A stretch of DNA of 64,000 nt. Source: Mucilaginibacter sp. OK098 (GTDB lineage Bacteria; Bacteroidota; Bacteroidia; Sphingobacteriales; Sphingobacteriaceae). The stretch's first letter is position 1, and every line of letters begins with the position of its first letter. Below are positions 8,370-16,687 of this stretch, one piece after another. Both the position numbers and the translations under genes were made by a program. The stretch spans positions 186,001 to 250,000 of the forward strand of contig NZ_FRCM01000007.1 of the NCBI RefSeq assembly GCF_900142915.1. The letters run 5' to 3'. The notes under the pieces are model-generated. The model saw only the letters and a program-made list of their open reading frames with translations, was not told the DNA's origin and made no database searches.

Positions 8370-9239
8370 TTAATCAAAAACTACTTCAAATATACTACCT
8401 ACCGGGCGGTTATCCTTCACCTTTATGCTGGCCCGGTGCTTCTCCAATACTTCTTTTACAATATACAGACCTAAACCGGTACCTTTTGTGTTGCGGGTAT
8501 CCTCGCTGCCTACACGGTAGAACTTATCGAAAATACGATTTTTTTCATGATCTGCTATTCCTATCCCATGATCGGCCACTTCAAGAAAAATTTTGCCTTC
8601 TTTTGAAAATAGTTTAACCGCTACGGTTTCGCAGGGGCCAGAGTATTTAATGGCATTTTCAACCAGGTTGGTAACAACAGATGTTAAAGCAAACTTATCG
8701 CCTGTTATCTCAATTTTGGGTTCAATTTCAGCATCAATTATCTGCTGTGTGCCCTCGCATTTGGTTATCTGCAAGCGATTTACAATACTATCAACCAAAA
8801 CGGAAAGGCTGAACTTGTCTTTAGGAAAAGTATAACTGTGGTTATCAATTTTTGAAGCCAGCAACATGTTTTCAACCATATCGTCCAGGCGGTCGATATC
8901 CATTAGTGATTTACCTATAAAGCTAAGTACCTGATCTTTTGTAAGATCTCGTTTCTGGATGGTTTGTAAAAGGATCTTGATTGATGCCAGGGGCGATTTA
9001 AGCTCGTGTGTTACTGAAAGCAAAAAATTCTTTTTTTGCTCCTGCAGCTTACGCTCCCGGTTTATTGACCGGTGCAGTGAATACGCCCCAACAAAAAACA
9101 CCACGATGAATATGGAGCCTTCGCCCATTATCATCCCGAAGCTGCTGGGCATCATTTTAATAAGCAGGTAGCCCCACCATATCAATTCGGCCAAGGCGTA
9201 AATGATAAGGGCGTAGAAAATTACGAATGATCTTTTCAT
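8370..9239 (-). CDS. Two-component sensor histidine kinase
   Basis: The preferred start is the ATG at 9239 (MKRSFVIFYALIIY), giving 289 residues; the reading frame continues upstream to 9326 but only through the intergenic repeat at 9253-9330. Two membrane helices (about 5-25 and 40-55) have almost no loop between them, so there is no large periplasmic sensor. The HisKA box FLLSVTHELKSPLAS places the phospho-His at 78. The ATPase domain has its N box VTNLVENAIKYSG, then DHGIGI and GTGLGLYIV. It pairs with the OmpR-type regulator downstream. The short sensor suggests sensing within or near the membrane (inference). Confidence 0.92.
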   Translation of the reverse strand: MKRSFVIFYALIIYALAELIWWGYLLIKMMPSSFGMIMGEGSIFIVVFFVGAYSLHRSINRERKLQEQKKNFLLSVTHELKSPLASIKILLQTIQKRDLTKDQVLSFIGKSLMDIDRLDDMVENMLLASKIDNHSYTFPKDKFSLSVLVDSIVNRLQITKCEGTQQIIDAEIEPKIEITGDKFALTSVVTNLVENAIKYSGPCETVAVKLFSKEGKIFLEVADHGIGIADHEKNRIFDKFYRVGSEDTRNTKGTGLGLYIVKEVLEKHRASIKVKDNRPVGSIFEVVFD

Positions 9240-9252
9240 AACAGTTTGTTTT

Positions 9253-9330
9253 AAAGTTTGCAGTTGCCGGTTCTCAGTTTGCAGTTGGTTATTAACTAAA
9301 GATAATTCAAAACTGCCAACTGCCAACTTT
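9253..9330. repeat. Inverted repeat, AACTGCCAACTG word family
   Basis: Left AAAGTTTGCAGTTGCCGG and CAGTTTGCAGTTGG pair with right CAAAACTGCCAACTGCCAAC, forming a hairpin between hemL and the kinase. It is open in the kinase frame and so inflates that reading frame at its 5' end by 29 codons. No second copy of this word family was noticed in the window. Confidence 0.75.
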
Positions 9331-9342
9331 TTTCTCTGCCAA

Positions 9343-10713
9343 CTATTTTTCCCGGAACACTACTTCAAGGCTATCAAATATAGCACGTTTTGCTTTCTCA
9401 AGGTCTATTTTGGTGTGAGCGGATGATATAAATCCAACCTCGTAACCACTCGGGCCTAAATAAATGCCCCGGTTAAGCAATTCACGGTGTAACTTTTTAA
9501 ATTTATCCATGCTGGCCGCATCAATTTCATCAGCCCTGCGGATAGTCTCCTGGTCTGTAAACGCAAACCAAAATATGGAGCCGATGGTAAATACTTTAAA
9601 CTTATAATTACGGGCAGTGGCAAAACGCTGAATAGCCTCGGTAAATTCTTCCGTTTTATTATTCAAATCGCGGTAAAAGCCCATGCGGAGCAGTTCACTT
9701 AGCTGTGCAATACCGGCAGCCATAGCAACCGGGTTGCCTGATAAGGTACCCGCCTGGTAAACCCCGCCATCCGGAGAAACATGCCCCATGATCTCTCCCG
9801 AAGCGCCATAACAGCCAACGGGCAAGCCACCGCCAATGATCTTTCCGTAAGTTATAATATCAGGTTTAATTTGATAATAACCCGCAGCGCCTTCAAAACC
9901 AATCCTAAAGCCGGATATCACTTCATCAAATATCAGTAAAGTACCGTTTTGGGTACATACTTCGCGCAGGTATTTCAAAAACTCCTTTTCCTGTAAAAGT
10001 AAACCGTTATTTGCCGGTACCGGTTCAATAATTATAGCGGCTATCTGGTCTTTAAACTCCTCAAACGCTTTTTTAATGGCTTCCTTATCATTTAATGCAA
10101 CAACAATGGTTTCATCGGCAAATGATTTTGGTACACCTGCTGATGAGGTTTCGCCAAAAGTAACCAGACCGGAGCCGGCCTTTACCAGCAACGAGTCGCT
10201 GTGCCCATGGTAACAGCCTTCAAATTTTAAGATCTTATCGCGTTTGGTATAGCCTCTTGCCAGCCTGATAGCCGACATAACGGCTTCTGTGCCTGAGCTC
10301 ACGAAACGCAGCTTTTCAATAAATTTATTGTTTTTGATAATGAGCTCGGCCAGTTCGTTCTCCAAAGCTGTTGGCGCACCGAACGACATGCCATTTTGCA
10401 TCACTTCTATAACCTTTTCGCGAACCTTTGCATTATTATGTCCAAGGATCAGCGGCCCCCATGAACAGCAAAAATCAATAAACTGGTTATCGTCAGCATC
10501 CCATAAATAGCAGCCATCTCCCTTTTTTATAAAAAGCGGTGTACCGTGAACAGATTTAAATGCCCTTACCGGTGAATTTACCCCACCCGGAAAAAATGTC
10601 TTAGCCTTTGCAAACAGCTCAGCTGATTTTTCCCTAACAATATCAGGCTTGCCTGTTGAACCCGAAGGCTCATTCCCCTCTGATGTAAATTTCTTTTTTA
10701 TTGAATCAAACAT
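9343..10713 (-). CDS. hemL: Glutamate-1-semialdehyde 2,1-aminomutase
   Basis: HemL converts glutamate-1-semialdehyde to 5-aminolevulinate, the second step of the C5 pathway, using pyridoxal phosphate. The PLP lysine is K291 in ITYGKIIGGGLPVGCYG. Other family marks are FFPGGVNSPVRAF (about 40-52), FVSSGTEAVMSAIRLARG and EPVPANNG. At 456 residues it is some 25 longer than usual; the extra part is a hydrophilic, poorly conserved N-terminus (MFDSIKKKFTSEGNEPSG) before the normal SAELFAKAK start. A start further in is possible, though no internal ATG fits. It lies downstream of hemB in the heme cluster. Confidence 0.96.
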   Translation of the reverse strand: MFDSIKKKFTSEGNEPSGSTGKPDIVREKSAELFAKAKTFFPGGVNSPVRAFKSVHGTPLFIKKGDGCYLWDADDNQFIDFCCSWGPLILGHNNAKVREKVIEVMQNGMSFGAPTALENELAELIIKNNKFIEKLRFVSSGTEAVMSAIRLARGYTKRDKILKFEGCYHGHSDSLLVKAGSGLVTFGETSSAGVPKSFADETIVVALNDKEAIKKAFEEFKDQIAAIIIEPVPANNGLLLQEKEFLKYLREVCTQNGTLLIFDEVISGFRIGFEGAAGYYQIKPDIITYGKIIGGGLPVGCYGASGEIMGHVSPDGGVYQAGTLSGNPVAMAAGIAQLSELLRMGFYRDLNNKTEEFTEAIQRFATARNYKFKVFTIGSIFWFAFTDQETIRRADEIDAASMDKFKKLHRELLNRGIYLGPSGYEVGFISSAHTKIDLEKAKRAIFDSLEVVFREK

Positions 10714-10744
10714 AAATTTATATTTTGCCAGCGATGTTTTTTTC

Positions 10745-10775
10745 TAACCTCTAATCACCGGCCTCTAATCTCTAA
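10745..10775. repeat. CTCTAATCTCTAAC word tract
   Basis: A short tract of TCTAA/CCTCTAATC words fills the gap between hemB and hemL. The same words, in the same strand sense, are seen at 34398-34430; the reverse-complement form (GATCAGAGATTAG) is inside radA at 29187-29230. Confidence 0.5.
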
Positions 10776-11744
10776 CTACAACCACTTATTCAGCAAAACC
10801 TCCTTAGCATGATACGTTAATATCGCGCTGGCGCCTGCACGCCTGATGCTGGTAAGCACCTCGGTAATGGCGCGTTGCTCATTTAACCAGCCTTTTTGAA
10901 TGGCTGCCTTTATCATAGCATATTCGCCGCTTACATTATACGCTGCAACGGGCAGTTCCGTATTATCCTTTATTAATTTAATTATATCAAGGTAAGGCAG
11001 GGCCGGTTTAACCATTAAAAAGTCGGCGCCTTCCAGTTCATCCAAATTGGCTTCAATTAAAGCTTCCCGCTGGTTGGCAGGGTTCATCTGGTAAGTTTTT
11101 TTATCGCCAAACTTAGGGGCCGAATTCAATGCATCTCTAAATGGACCATAAAACGCACTTGCATACTTTGCCGAATACGACATGATAGATACATTGGTAA
11201 ACTTATTATCATCCAATACCTTGCGGATATAGCCTACACGGCCATCCATCATATCGCTCGGGGCAATAATATCGGCGCCGCATTGTGCATGGGCAAGCGC
11301 CATTTTACCAAGCACTTCCAGCGTTTCATCATTAAGGATCTCGCCATTCTCTACAATGCCATCATGACCATCACTGCTGTAAGGGTCCATCGCTACATCG
11401 GTAATTATACAGGCTTCAGGGAAGGTCTTTTTTACTTCGCGGATTGCACGCAGGTAAAGGCTTTCCTCCCTATGGCTTTCAGTAGCGTATTTATCTTTTA
11501 ACGATTCATCAATATTCGGGAACAGGTCAAAAGAATTAAGTCCGAGTTTCAGGCAGCTTTCAATCTCGCGCAGCAAATTATCGATTGAATAACGGTAGAT
11601 GCCCGGCATGGAAGCCACCTCAGTTTTTTGTGCATTACCATCAACTATGAACAGCGGAAAGATAAGGTTAGCCGCGCTAACATGTGTTTCCTGTACCATC
11701 TGGCGGATAACTTCACTTTTTCTGTTTCTTCGTGGTCGTTGCAT
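10776..11744 (-). CDS. hemB: Porphobilinogen synthase (delta-aminolevulinate dehydratase)
   Basis: HemB condenses two 5-aminolevulinate molecules to porphobilinogen. The 322-residue length is normal. The Schiff-base lysine is K246 in FLMVKPALPYLD, and the second active-site lysine is in SYSAKYASAFYGPFRDA. The metal loop reads DVAMDPYSSDGHDG, with aspartates where zinc enzymes have three cysteines, so this is the non-zinc, magnesium/potassium-type enzyme. The protein starts MQRPRRNRKSEVIRQMV, typical of the family. It lies between hemCD and hemL. Confidence 0.97.
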   Translation of the reverse strand: MQRPRRNRKSEVIRQMVQETHVSAANLIFPLFIVDGNAQKTEVASMPGIYRYSIDNLLREIESCLKLGLNSFDLFPNIDESLKDKYATESHREESLYLRAIREVKKTFPEACIITDVAMDPYSSDGHDGIVENGEILNDETLEVLGKMALAHAQCGADIIAPSDMMDGRVGYIRKVLDDNKFTNVSIMSYSAKYASAFYGPFRDALNSAPKFGDKKTYQMNPANQREALIEANLDELEGADFLMVKPALPYLDIIKLIKDNTELPVAAYNVSGEYAMIKAAIQKGWLNEQRAITEVLTSIRRAGASAILTYHAKEVLLNKWL

Positions 11745-11773
11745 TTTAGTTCATGGTTAATAGTTCATGGTTA

Positions 11774-11843
11774 ATAGCCGGAGGTTCATAGTTCATAGTT
11801 AAGAACACTTGCTTTTTACTATGAACTATGAACCTCCGGCTAT
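11774..11843. repeat. Perfect 26-bp inverted repeat, TTCATAGTTCATGG word family
   Basis: Bases 11774-11799 and 11818-11843 are perfect reverse complements (left arm starts ATAGCCGGAGGTTCATAG) around an 18-nt loop; looser TAGTTCATGGTTAA words extend left to 11748. It fills the gap between hemCD and hemB, ending 8 bp before the hemCD stop. Confidence 0.9.
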
Positions 11844-11850
11844 GAACCCC

Positions 11851-13443
11851 TCAGCACCTGTGGCTCAAACAAATTGTTCCAAATACGGCTTCTGCCAGGC
11901 CTGTTTCATCAGGCGAATAAGGCAGGGTATATTTTACGCCCATTTCATCCAGTTTTTTGCCGGTTGATACGCCTATTGCAATGATCTTTTGGTCGGGATC
12001 AAGCAGGTTATCAACAAAGTAAGCTTCCACATTTGACGGACTGGTAAATACCATTATCTCCGCACCGGTTTGCGGTACATCGTCTTCCAGTATAGTTTCA
12101 TAAACCGTAAGATCAATGATCTTTGTATCGGCAGATAATGCCTGCTGAATGCTCCGCATAGAGTTTTCGGCAGATGGAAATACCACGGTCTTTCCGTTGG
12201 CAAGGGCTGCAAACTCGGCTGCCACCTCTGCGGGGTCGCCATCGCCGGTAAAGTCAACAAAGTGCCCCTTACGGCGTAGCATGTCTTCCGATCCGCTTCC
12301 CATTACCCCAAACTTTACTTTTTTAGGCAATAACGGATCAAGCTGGAAGAAATATTCAACCGCATTTTTACTGCTAAAAAACAGCCAGTCGGCATTTCTT
12401 AAAATATAGTTGTCAAGTTTGGTAATCACTGCAACCGTGCGTATGAGTGAACGGGCTTCAACTTCAATATCATGTTTCTCCAGCGCCTTACGGAAATAGC
12501 TTTTTTCAGAAAGCTCACGCGAGATAAATACCTTCATCGGGAACTTACGGTCCTTACTAAAAAACAGGGCTACTTTTTGAGCCAGTCCTTCAGTGGTTGA
12601 CGCTTCTAAAAACAGCCGATCGGGGAACTCATCACCTTCATCAGCTTTTGAGGTAAATACCTGGTAAACGCCATCTTCCTTACGGCAATAGCAGCCTAAA
12701 GGTAAATGGCAGCCCCCGCCAAACAGTTGTAAAAGTGTACGTTCAACCGCAAGTTCTTCGGCAACATCAGGGTGGTTCAGCGGTTGCAAAGCTTCAAATA
12801 ATTCTTTATCATCTTCGCGGATCTGGATTGCCAGCGCACCTTGTGCCGGTGCGGGGATTAGTTCAGTAGGCGTTAATTCCTCTACATAAAAATCGCTCAA
12901 ATCCAGTCCCAGCCTGCTTACACCGGCTTTGGCCACCATAATGGCATCATAATTTTCATCGCGCAGTTTATTTACACGGGTGGGTACATTGCCCCTAAGG
13001 TCTTTTATATCCAGATCAGGGCGATAAGCCAGCAGTTGTGCCTTACGCCTGTTTGATGATGTACCGACAATGCCGCCATATTTAACTGATAGCTTTTGGT
13101 GCACATCAACACAGTCCTTCAGTATCAGCAGTAGCTCAGATGGATCTTCCCGTTCTGAAACTGCTGCGATAATGAGTCCCGGAGGGTTTTCGGTTGGCAG
13201 GTCCTTGTGCGAGTGTACCGCTAAATCAATGGTGCCTGCCAATAATTCTTCTTCAAGTTCTTTGGTAAAAAAGCCCTTGCCTTCCAGCTTATCAAAGCTC
13301 AGGTTAAGGAGGCGGTCGCCCTGGGTTTTAATGATCTTCAGCTCAACAGCAATGTTAAGTGCGGCCAGGCTATCTTTTATAAAGTTTGCCTGCCAAAGCG
13401 CCAGATCACTGCCGCGGGTTCCTATTATTAATGTTCTGTCCAA
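11851..13443 (-). CDS. hemCD: Fused hydroxymethylbilane synthase / uroporphyrinogen-III synthase
   Basis: This 530-residue protein joins two consecutive heme enzymes. Residues 1 to about 300 are HemC: IGTRGSDLALWQANF, the substrate arginines in GTSSNRRKAQLL and DLRGNVPTRV, and the dipyrromethane-cofactor cysteine C245 in GGGCHLPLGCY. Residues about 310-530 are HemD-like: VFISRELSEKSYF, WLFFSSKNAVEYFF, MGSGSEDMLRRKGHFVDF, and the conserved VFTSPSNVEAYF. The protein would make hydroxymethylbilane from four porphobilinogens and cyclise it with ring-D inversion. HemC-HemD fusions are known in Bacteroidota. It lies between hemA and hemB; no separate hemD is visible. Confidence 0.94.
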   Translation of the reverse strand: MDRTLIIGTRGSDLALWQANFIKDSLAALNIAVELKIIKTQGDRLLNLSFDKLEGKGFFTKELEEELLAGTIDLAVHSHKDLPTENPPGLIIAAVSEREDPSELLLILKDCVDVHQKLSVKYGGIVGTSSNRRKAQLLAYRPDLDIKDLRGNVPTRVNKLRDENYDAIMVAKAGVSRLGLDLSDFYVEELTPTELIPAPAQGALAIQIREDDKELFEALQPLNHPDVAEELAVERTLLQLFGGGCHLPLGCYCRKEDGVYQVFTSKADEGDEFPDRLFLEASTTEGLAQKVALFFSKDRKFPMKVFISRELSEKSYFRKALEKHDIEVEARSLIRTVAVITKLDNYILRNADWLFFSSKNAVEYFFQLDPLLPKKVKFGVMGSGSEDMLRRKGHFVDFTGDGDPAEVAAEFAALANGKTVVFPSAENSMRSIQQALSADTKIIDLTVYETILEDDVPQTGAEIMVFTSPSNVEAYFVDNLLDPDQKIIAIGVSTGKKLDEMGVKYTLPYSPDETGLAEAVFGTICLSHRC

Positions 13444-13564
13444 AGGGCCTAATTATTTGCAAGGGCAAATTTAACATTTTACAGGGATGTTTAGAGGGAT
13501 AATTAATGATATGAAAGTGGGGTGACGGTTGGGGTGGGGTTGAAAGGGTTGTAGGTTATTTGTC

Positions 13565-13667
13565 TGAACCATGATTCACCTGATTAAAGGATTAAGGGAT
13601 GCCTGTCGCTTTGCTTTTATATTTGTTTACCATCCTTCAATCCTTTAATCAGGTGAATCATGGTTCA
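13565..13667. repeat. 37-bp near-perfect inverted repeat, TGAACCATGATTCACC family
   Basis: Arms 13565-13601 and 13631-13667 are reverse complements with 2 mismatches in 37 (left arm starts TGAACCATGATTCACCTGAT), loop 29 nt. A related unit is at 17803-17911. The rest of the 314-bp gap between hemA and hemCD holds a G-rich run (about 13517-13550) and a GC-rich stretch 13690-13750 without an ORF. Confidence 0.9.
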
Positions 13668-13757
13668 AAAAAGCGTTAAGGATGGAAGTGGGTACCGGCC
13701 TGTGCTTAAGGCCTGCAGGCGTATGAACGGACAGCCTGGGCCGAAGGCAACGCCCTA

Positions 13758-14984
13758 TTAATTATTATTGATCAATATATCTTTAGCCATTATCATGGGT
13801 ACGCTGATATACTTTTTCTCCATATAGTTGATCACTTTTTCAAGGATCTCGCGGCTATGCTGGTCCATGCCTTGTACTTCATCGGCAAAAACTGAATTGA
13901 TTGCCGTATTGCGGATCTCTTTTATTTTTTCGGGGACCTGGCGCATGGCAAGCTCTATGCGGCGTTGTTTAAGCTCCAGTAAAAAATCGTTAATGTTTTG
14001 TTCAATAATTCCTTCGGCAAGGGTAAGTTCTTCGTAACGCTCCTGCAGGTTCTTTTTGGCAACTTCGTTTAAGGAGTGTACCTCAATAAAGTTAACCGGG
14101 TATTTTTCAAGTACATCAGGATGGGTATCGTTCGGTACTGCCAGGTCAACAATGGTTTTGCGGCCGGTATCGCCATTTAATAAGCCCGCATAAATTTCGG
14201 GCGTAATAATGGGCTCGGTAGCCGATGTACAGGTAATAATGGCATCAAAACCTTTATCGTAAGTTTTTAAAGCTCCCAGGTTAAATGCTTCGCCGTTTAA
14301 ATCAGCAGCTAATTGCGTGGCATTGGCAACAGTGCGGTTAAATACCGAGAAGTTTGAAAATTTATGCTTTTGAAGATATTTTGAAATGTTGCGGTTGGTT
14401 TCGCCTGCTCCTATGATCAGGATGCGGGCATTTGTACAGAGCTTAAGGTCGCGTAGTTTGCGGTAAGCCAGTGAAACCACCGAAATAGGGTTTTTTGAAA
14501 TATTGGTATTGGTGTAAACCTCTTTGGCCGTTTTTACTATACAGCTCATATACATGCGCAGTCCGTCGCCAGTTAGGCCTGCTTCTTTGCAGTTTTCGTA
14601 GGCCTTGCGTAATTGCGAAAGGATCTCTTTTTCGCCAACTATCAAACTTTCAAGTGAGCACGAGGTACGCAGCAGGTGTTCAAGCGCTTCCCTGTCTTCA
14701 TAAATAGAAGCCGAATCTAAAAAGGTGCCGGTAGATACCGGGCAAAGCCCCATATCAATAGAATCCATAAACTCCTTGGCGAATGCTTTATCAACAACAT
14801 GCGACGTAAGCATCACAAACTCAACCCGGTTACAGGTGGCAAGATAAAAAATCTCGGAGATGCCGAACTGGGTTTTTACCTTATGCAGCTTATCCGTTAG
14901 ATTTTCCTGGCAAATCACCAATTTTCCCAACTCCTTCAGCTCAATCTGTTTATGCGTAAAAGCGATTACCTTTAGATACTTCAA
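13758..14984 (-). CDS. hemA: Glutamyl-tRNA reductase
   Basis: HemA reduces glutamyl-tRNA(Glu) to glutamate-1-semialdehyde and commits carbon to tetrapyrroles. I place the start at the TTG at 14984 (MKYLKVIAFTHKQ, matching the usual start in this group); the frame also has a TTG at 15041, but that codon coincides with the -33 promoter box. The nucleophile is C51 in YLATCNRVEF. Other marks are SCSLESLIVGEKEILSQLRKAY, the NADPH fold LIIGAGETNRNISKYL and DLAVPNDTHP. The C-terminal dimerisation helix is present. It is the first gene of the minus-strand heme cluster, so its promoter probably drives several genes. Confidence 0.95.
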   Translation of the reverse strand: MKYLKVIAFTHKQIELKELGKLVICQENLTDKLHKVKTQFGISEIFYLATCNRVEFVMLTSHVVDKAFAKEFMDSIDMGLCPVSTGTFLDSASIYEDREALEHLLRTSCSLESLIVGEKEILSQLRKAYENCKEAGLTGDGLRMYMSCIVKTAKEVYTNTNISKNPISVVSLAYRKLRDLKLCTNARILIIGAGETNRNISKYLQKHKFSNFSVFNRTVANATQLAADLNGEAFNLGALKTYDKGFDAIITCTSATEPIITPEIYAGLLNGDTGRKTIVDLAVPNDTHPDVLEKYPVNFIEVHSLNEVAKKNLQERYEELTLAEGIIEQNINDFLLELKQRRIELAMRQVPEKIKEIRNTAINSVFADEVQGMDQHSREILEKVINYMEKKYISVPMIMAKDILINNN

Positions 14985-15007
14985 AGCTATTTTAAAATTT
15001 GACCCGA

Positions 15008-15041
15008 CAAAAATAACAGGATTAATAAGATGCAGTGTCAA
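15008..15041 (-). promoter_or_regulatory. Bacteroidota-type promoter of hemA
   Basis: On the minus strand TTGAC (15041-15037) is followed after 23 nt from the TTG by TATTTTTG (15015-15008), matching the Bacteroidota TTG / TAnnTTTG promoter pattern. Transcription would start near 15001, 17 nt before the TTG start codon at 14984. The iscA-like gene at 35056 has the same 23-nt spacing. Confidence 0.6.
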
Positions 15042-15135
15042 CCCTTTGTCATACAGTTGTATTTAGAATGTTTATAAATAAAGAGTGTTTTTTTAACAAT
15101 TAAATCTATTTTATAGGTAAAATCATACATAAATA

Positions 15136-15513
15136 ATGAATTTATTAAAAAAGGGCAGTCTTTTTATCCTTGTAATTGGCTACCTGGCAGCCGGGGCCAA
15201 CCACTTCCGGTCGCCGGGAGGTTACATAAACATCATTCCGCAGTATATTCCCCTCCCAAAACTTATGAATATTCTTGCAGGCTTTTTTGAAATATTATTT
15301 GGCTTGATGCTGATTTTCAAAAGAACAAGGCGATGGGCTGCAGGGTGTATTATTTTAATGCTGATTGCCTTTTTGCCGGTACATATTGATATGGTTATCC
15401 GTGCGCCGTTCTGGCTGGGCAGCCTTTATGTAACGCCGCTTATTGCCTGGGTGAGGCTGGTGGTTTTGCAGCCGCTGCTGATATGGTCGGCGTGGTGGTA
15501 TACGAAGAAATAA
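15136..15513 (+). CDS. DoxX-like small membrane protein
   Basis: The 125-residue protein is almost entirely hydrophobic, with four predicted helices (about 8-25, 45-62, 70-88, 98-118). The motif GANHFRSPGGYINIIPQYIP followed by the second helix NILAGFFEILFGLMLIF is that of DoxX-family membrane proteins of Bacteroidota. Function is not established for this subgroup. It stands alone, divergent from hemA, and is followed by the repeat at 15540-15712. Confidence 0.75.
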   Translation: MNLLKKGSLFILVIGYLAAGANHFRSPGGYINIIPQYIPLPKLMNILAGFFEILFGLMLIFKRTRRWAAGCIILMLIAFLPVHIDMVIRAPFWLGSLYVTPLIAWVRLVVLQPLLIWSAWWYTKK

Positions 15514-15539
15514 TAAAGGTCTTCTTTGTGTAGCAGAGG

Positions 15540-15712
15540 AGGGGTGGCGAGCGAATCCGCTAACTAGTGGACGGGGTGAGTCAACCCGCTATGCATTTAC
15601 GCCAATGCATTTGCGTTGATATCGCCTGCAGATTTTACTCACCCGGTCGACGCTTCGCTGGACCTCCCTCTCTTCGCTGCGCGGAAAGAGGGAAGGGGAA
15701 AGAGAATGTTTG
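15540..15712. repeat. Long GC-rich intergenic repeat, GGGTGAGTC/GACTCACCC family
   Basis: The 278-bp gap before the hydrolase holds GGACGGGGTGAGTCAACC, a central core TTTACGCCAATGCATTTGCG, then TACTCACCCGGTCGACGCTT, CTTCGCTGGACCTCCCTCTC and GCGGAAAGAGGGAAGG. The same order of elements is found in the unit at 42884-43112. An ORF runs through it into the hydrolase gene, but the repeat nature argues that it is not coding. Confidence 0.7.
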
Positions 15713-15791
15713 TTTTCGCACAAAATCAGTGTCCCACAAGGCCATCGAAAGCAATTATTTAATCATCCAATATCATATCTTTGATATAATT

Positions 15792-16622
15792 ATGATCAAA
15801 AAACAAAACTTCAACATTCCAGGCGCTAAGGGCCGTGGTATGCTGATGGATCTCACCTATAAAACATCCCTTAAAAATGCACCGCTGGTAATATTTGCCC
15901 ACGGCTTTAAAGGGTTTAAGGACTGGGGGGCGCATAACCTGGTGGCAAATTACTTTGCCGAACATGGCTTCCGATTTTTGAAATTCAATTTTTCGCATAA
16001 CGGCACCACTGCCGATAACCCAACAGACTTTGCCGACCTGATAGCCTTTGCCGATAACACTTTTTCAATTGAGCTGGAAGATTTAAAGGCTGTTATTGAT
16101 TTCGCCTGCGGCGGATCTGGAATAGCGGCGGCGGCGGGTGTTTATTTAATAGGCCATAGTATGGGTGGCGGCATAGGTATTATAAAAACTGCCGAAGATA
16201 ACCGGGTTAAAAAGCTGGTTACCATGGCTTCTATATCGGGCTTTCGCAATTTATGGCCGAAAGAGATTGAAGAGCAATGGCGCTTAACCGGCATCACATA
16301 TATACAAAATAAACGTACCGGCCAGCAAATGCCTTTAAAAGTTAGTTTGCTTAATGATTTGGACAAGAACCCCGCTCGCTTCGACATCCTGGCACATGCT
16401 GCCAAAGTAAAACAGCCCTGGCTTATTGTGCATGGGCAGGAAGATGCTTCTGTACCGGTAAGCCATGCTGAGGAGCTGAAAGCTGCACAGCCCCATGCTG
16501 CCTATTCAGTAATTCCCGGCGCCGACCATGTGTTTGGAGCAACCCATCCCTATGTTGAACAAAGCCTGCCCGCTCATTTACTTGAGTTTTGCAAGCAGGC
16601 GATTGTCTTTCTGAAAAAGTAA
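15792..16622 (+). CDS. Alpha/beta hydrolase
   Basis: The chosen start is the ATG at 15792 (MIKKQNFNIPGAKGRGMLMD), giving 276 residues; the frame is open from 15567 but that part is intergenic repeat. The fold signature is clear: APLVIFAHGFKGFKDWG for the oxyanion strand, the nucleophile elbow GHSMGGG near residue 120, an Asp in VHGQEDASVPV and the final His in GADHVFGATH. It resembles the dienelactone-hydrolase/acyl-esterase group acting on small substrates; the substrate is unknown. It has no signal peptide, so it acts in the cytoplasm. Gene order gives no further hint. Confidence 0.88.
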   Translation: MIKKQNFNIPGAKGRGMLMDLTYKTSLKNAPLVIFAHGFKGFKDWGAHNLVANYFAEHGFRFLKFNFSHNGTTADNPTDFADLIAFADNTFSIELEDLKAVIDFACGGSGIAAAAGVYLIGHSMGGGIGIIKTAEDNRVKKLVTMASISGFRNLWPKEIEEQWRLTGITYIQNKRTGQQMPLKVSLLNDLDKNPARFDILAHAAKVKQPWLIVHGQEDASVPVSHAEELKAAQPHAAYSVIPGADHVFGATHPYVEQSLPAHLLEFCKQAIVFLKK

Positions 16623-16687
16623 TTTTTTTGTCATAACTATACCGGCATTAAACTTACTGCTAATCTTTCTGTTAAGCGTACCGGAGC

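Noticed and set aside
9240..9326. 29-codon 5' extension of the sensor kinase
   Set aside because: The peptide (NNQLQTENRQLQT) is only the translation of the AACTGCC repeat; the membrane helix starts just after the ATG at 9239.
15567..15791. 75-codon 5' extension of the alpha/beta hydrolase frame
   Set aside because: It lies wholly in the GGGTGAGTC-family repeat, and the ATG at 15792 gives a normal N-terminus for the fold.
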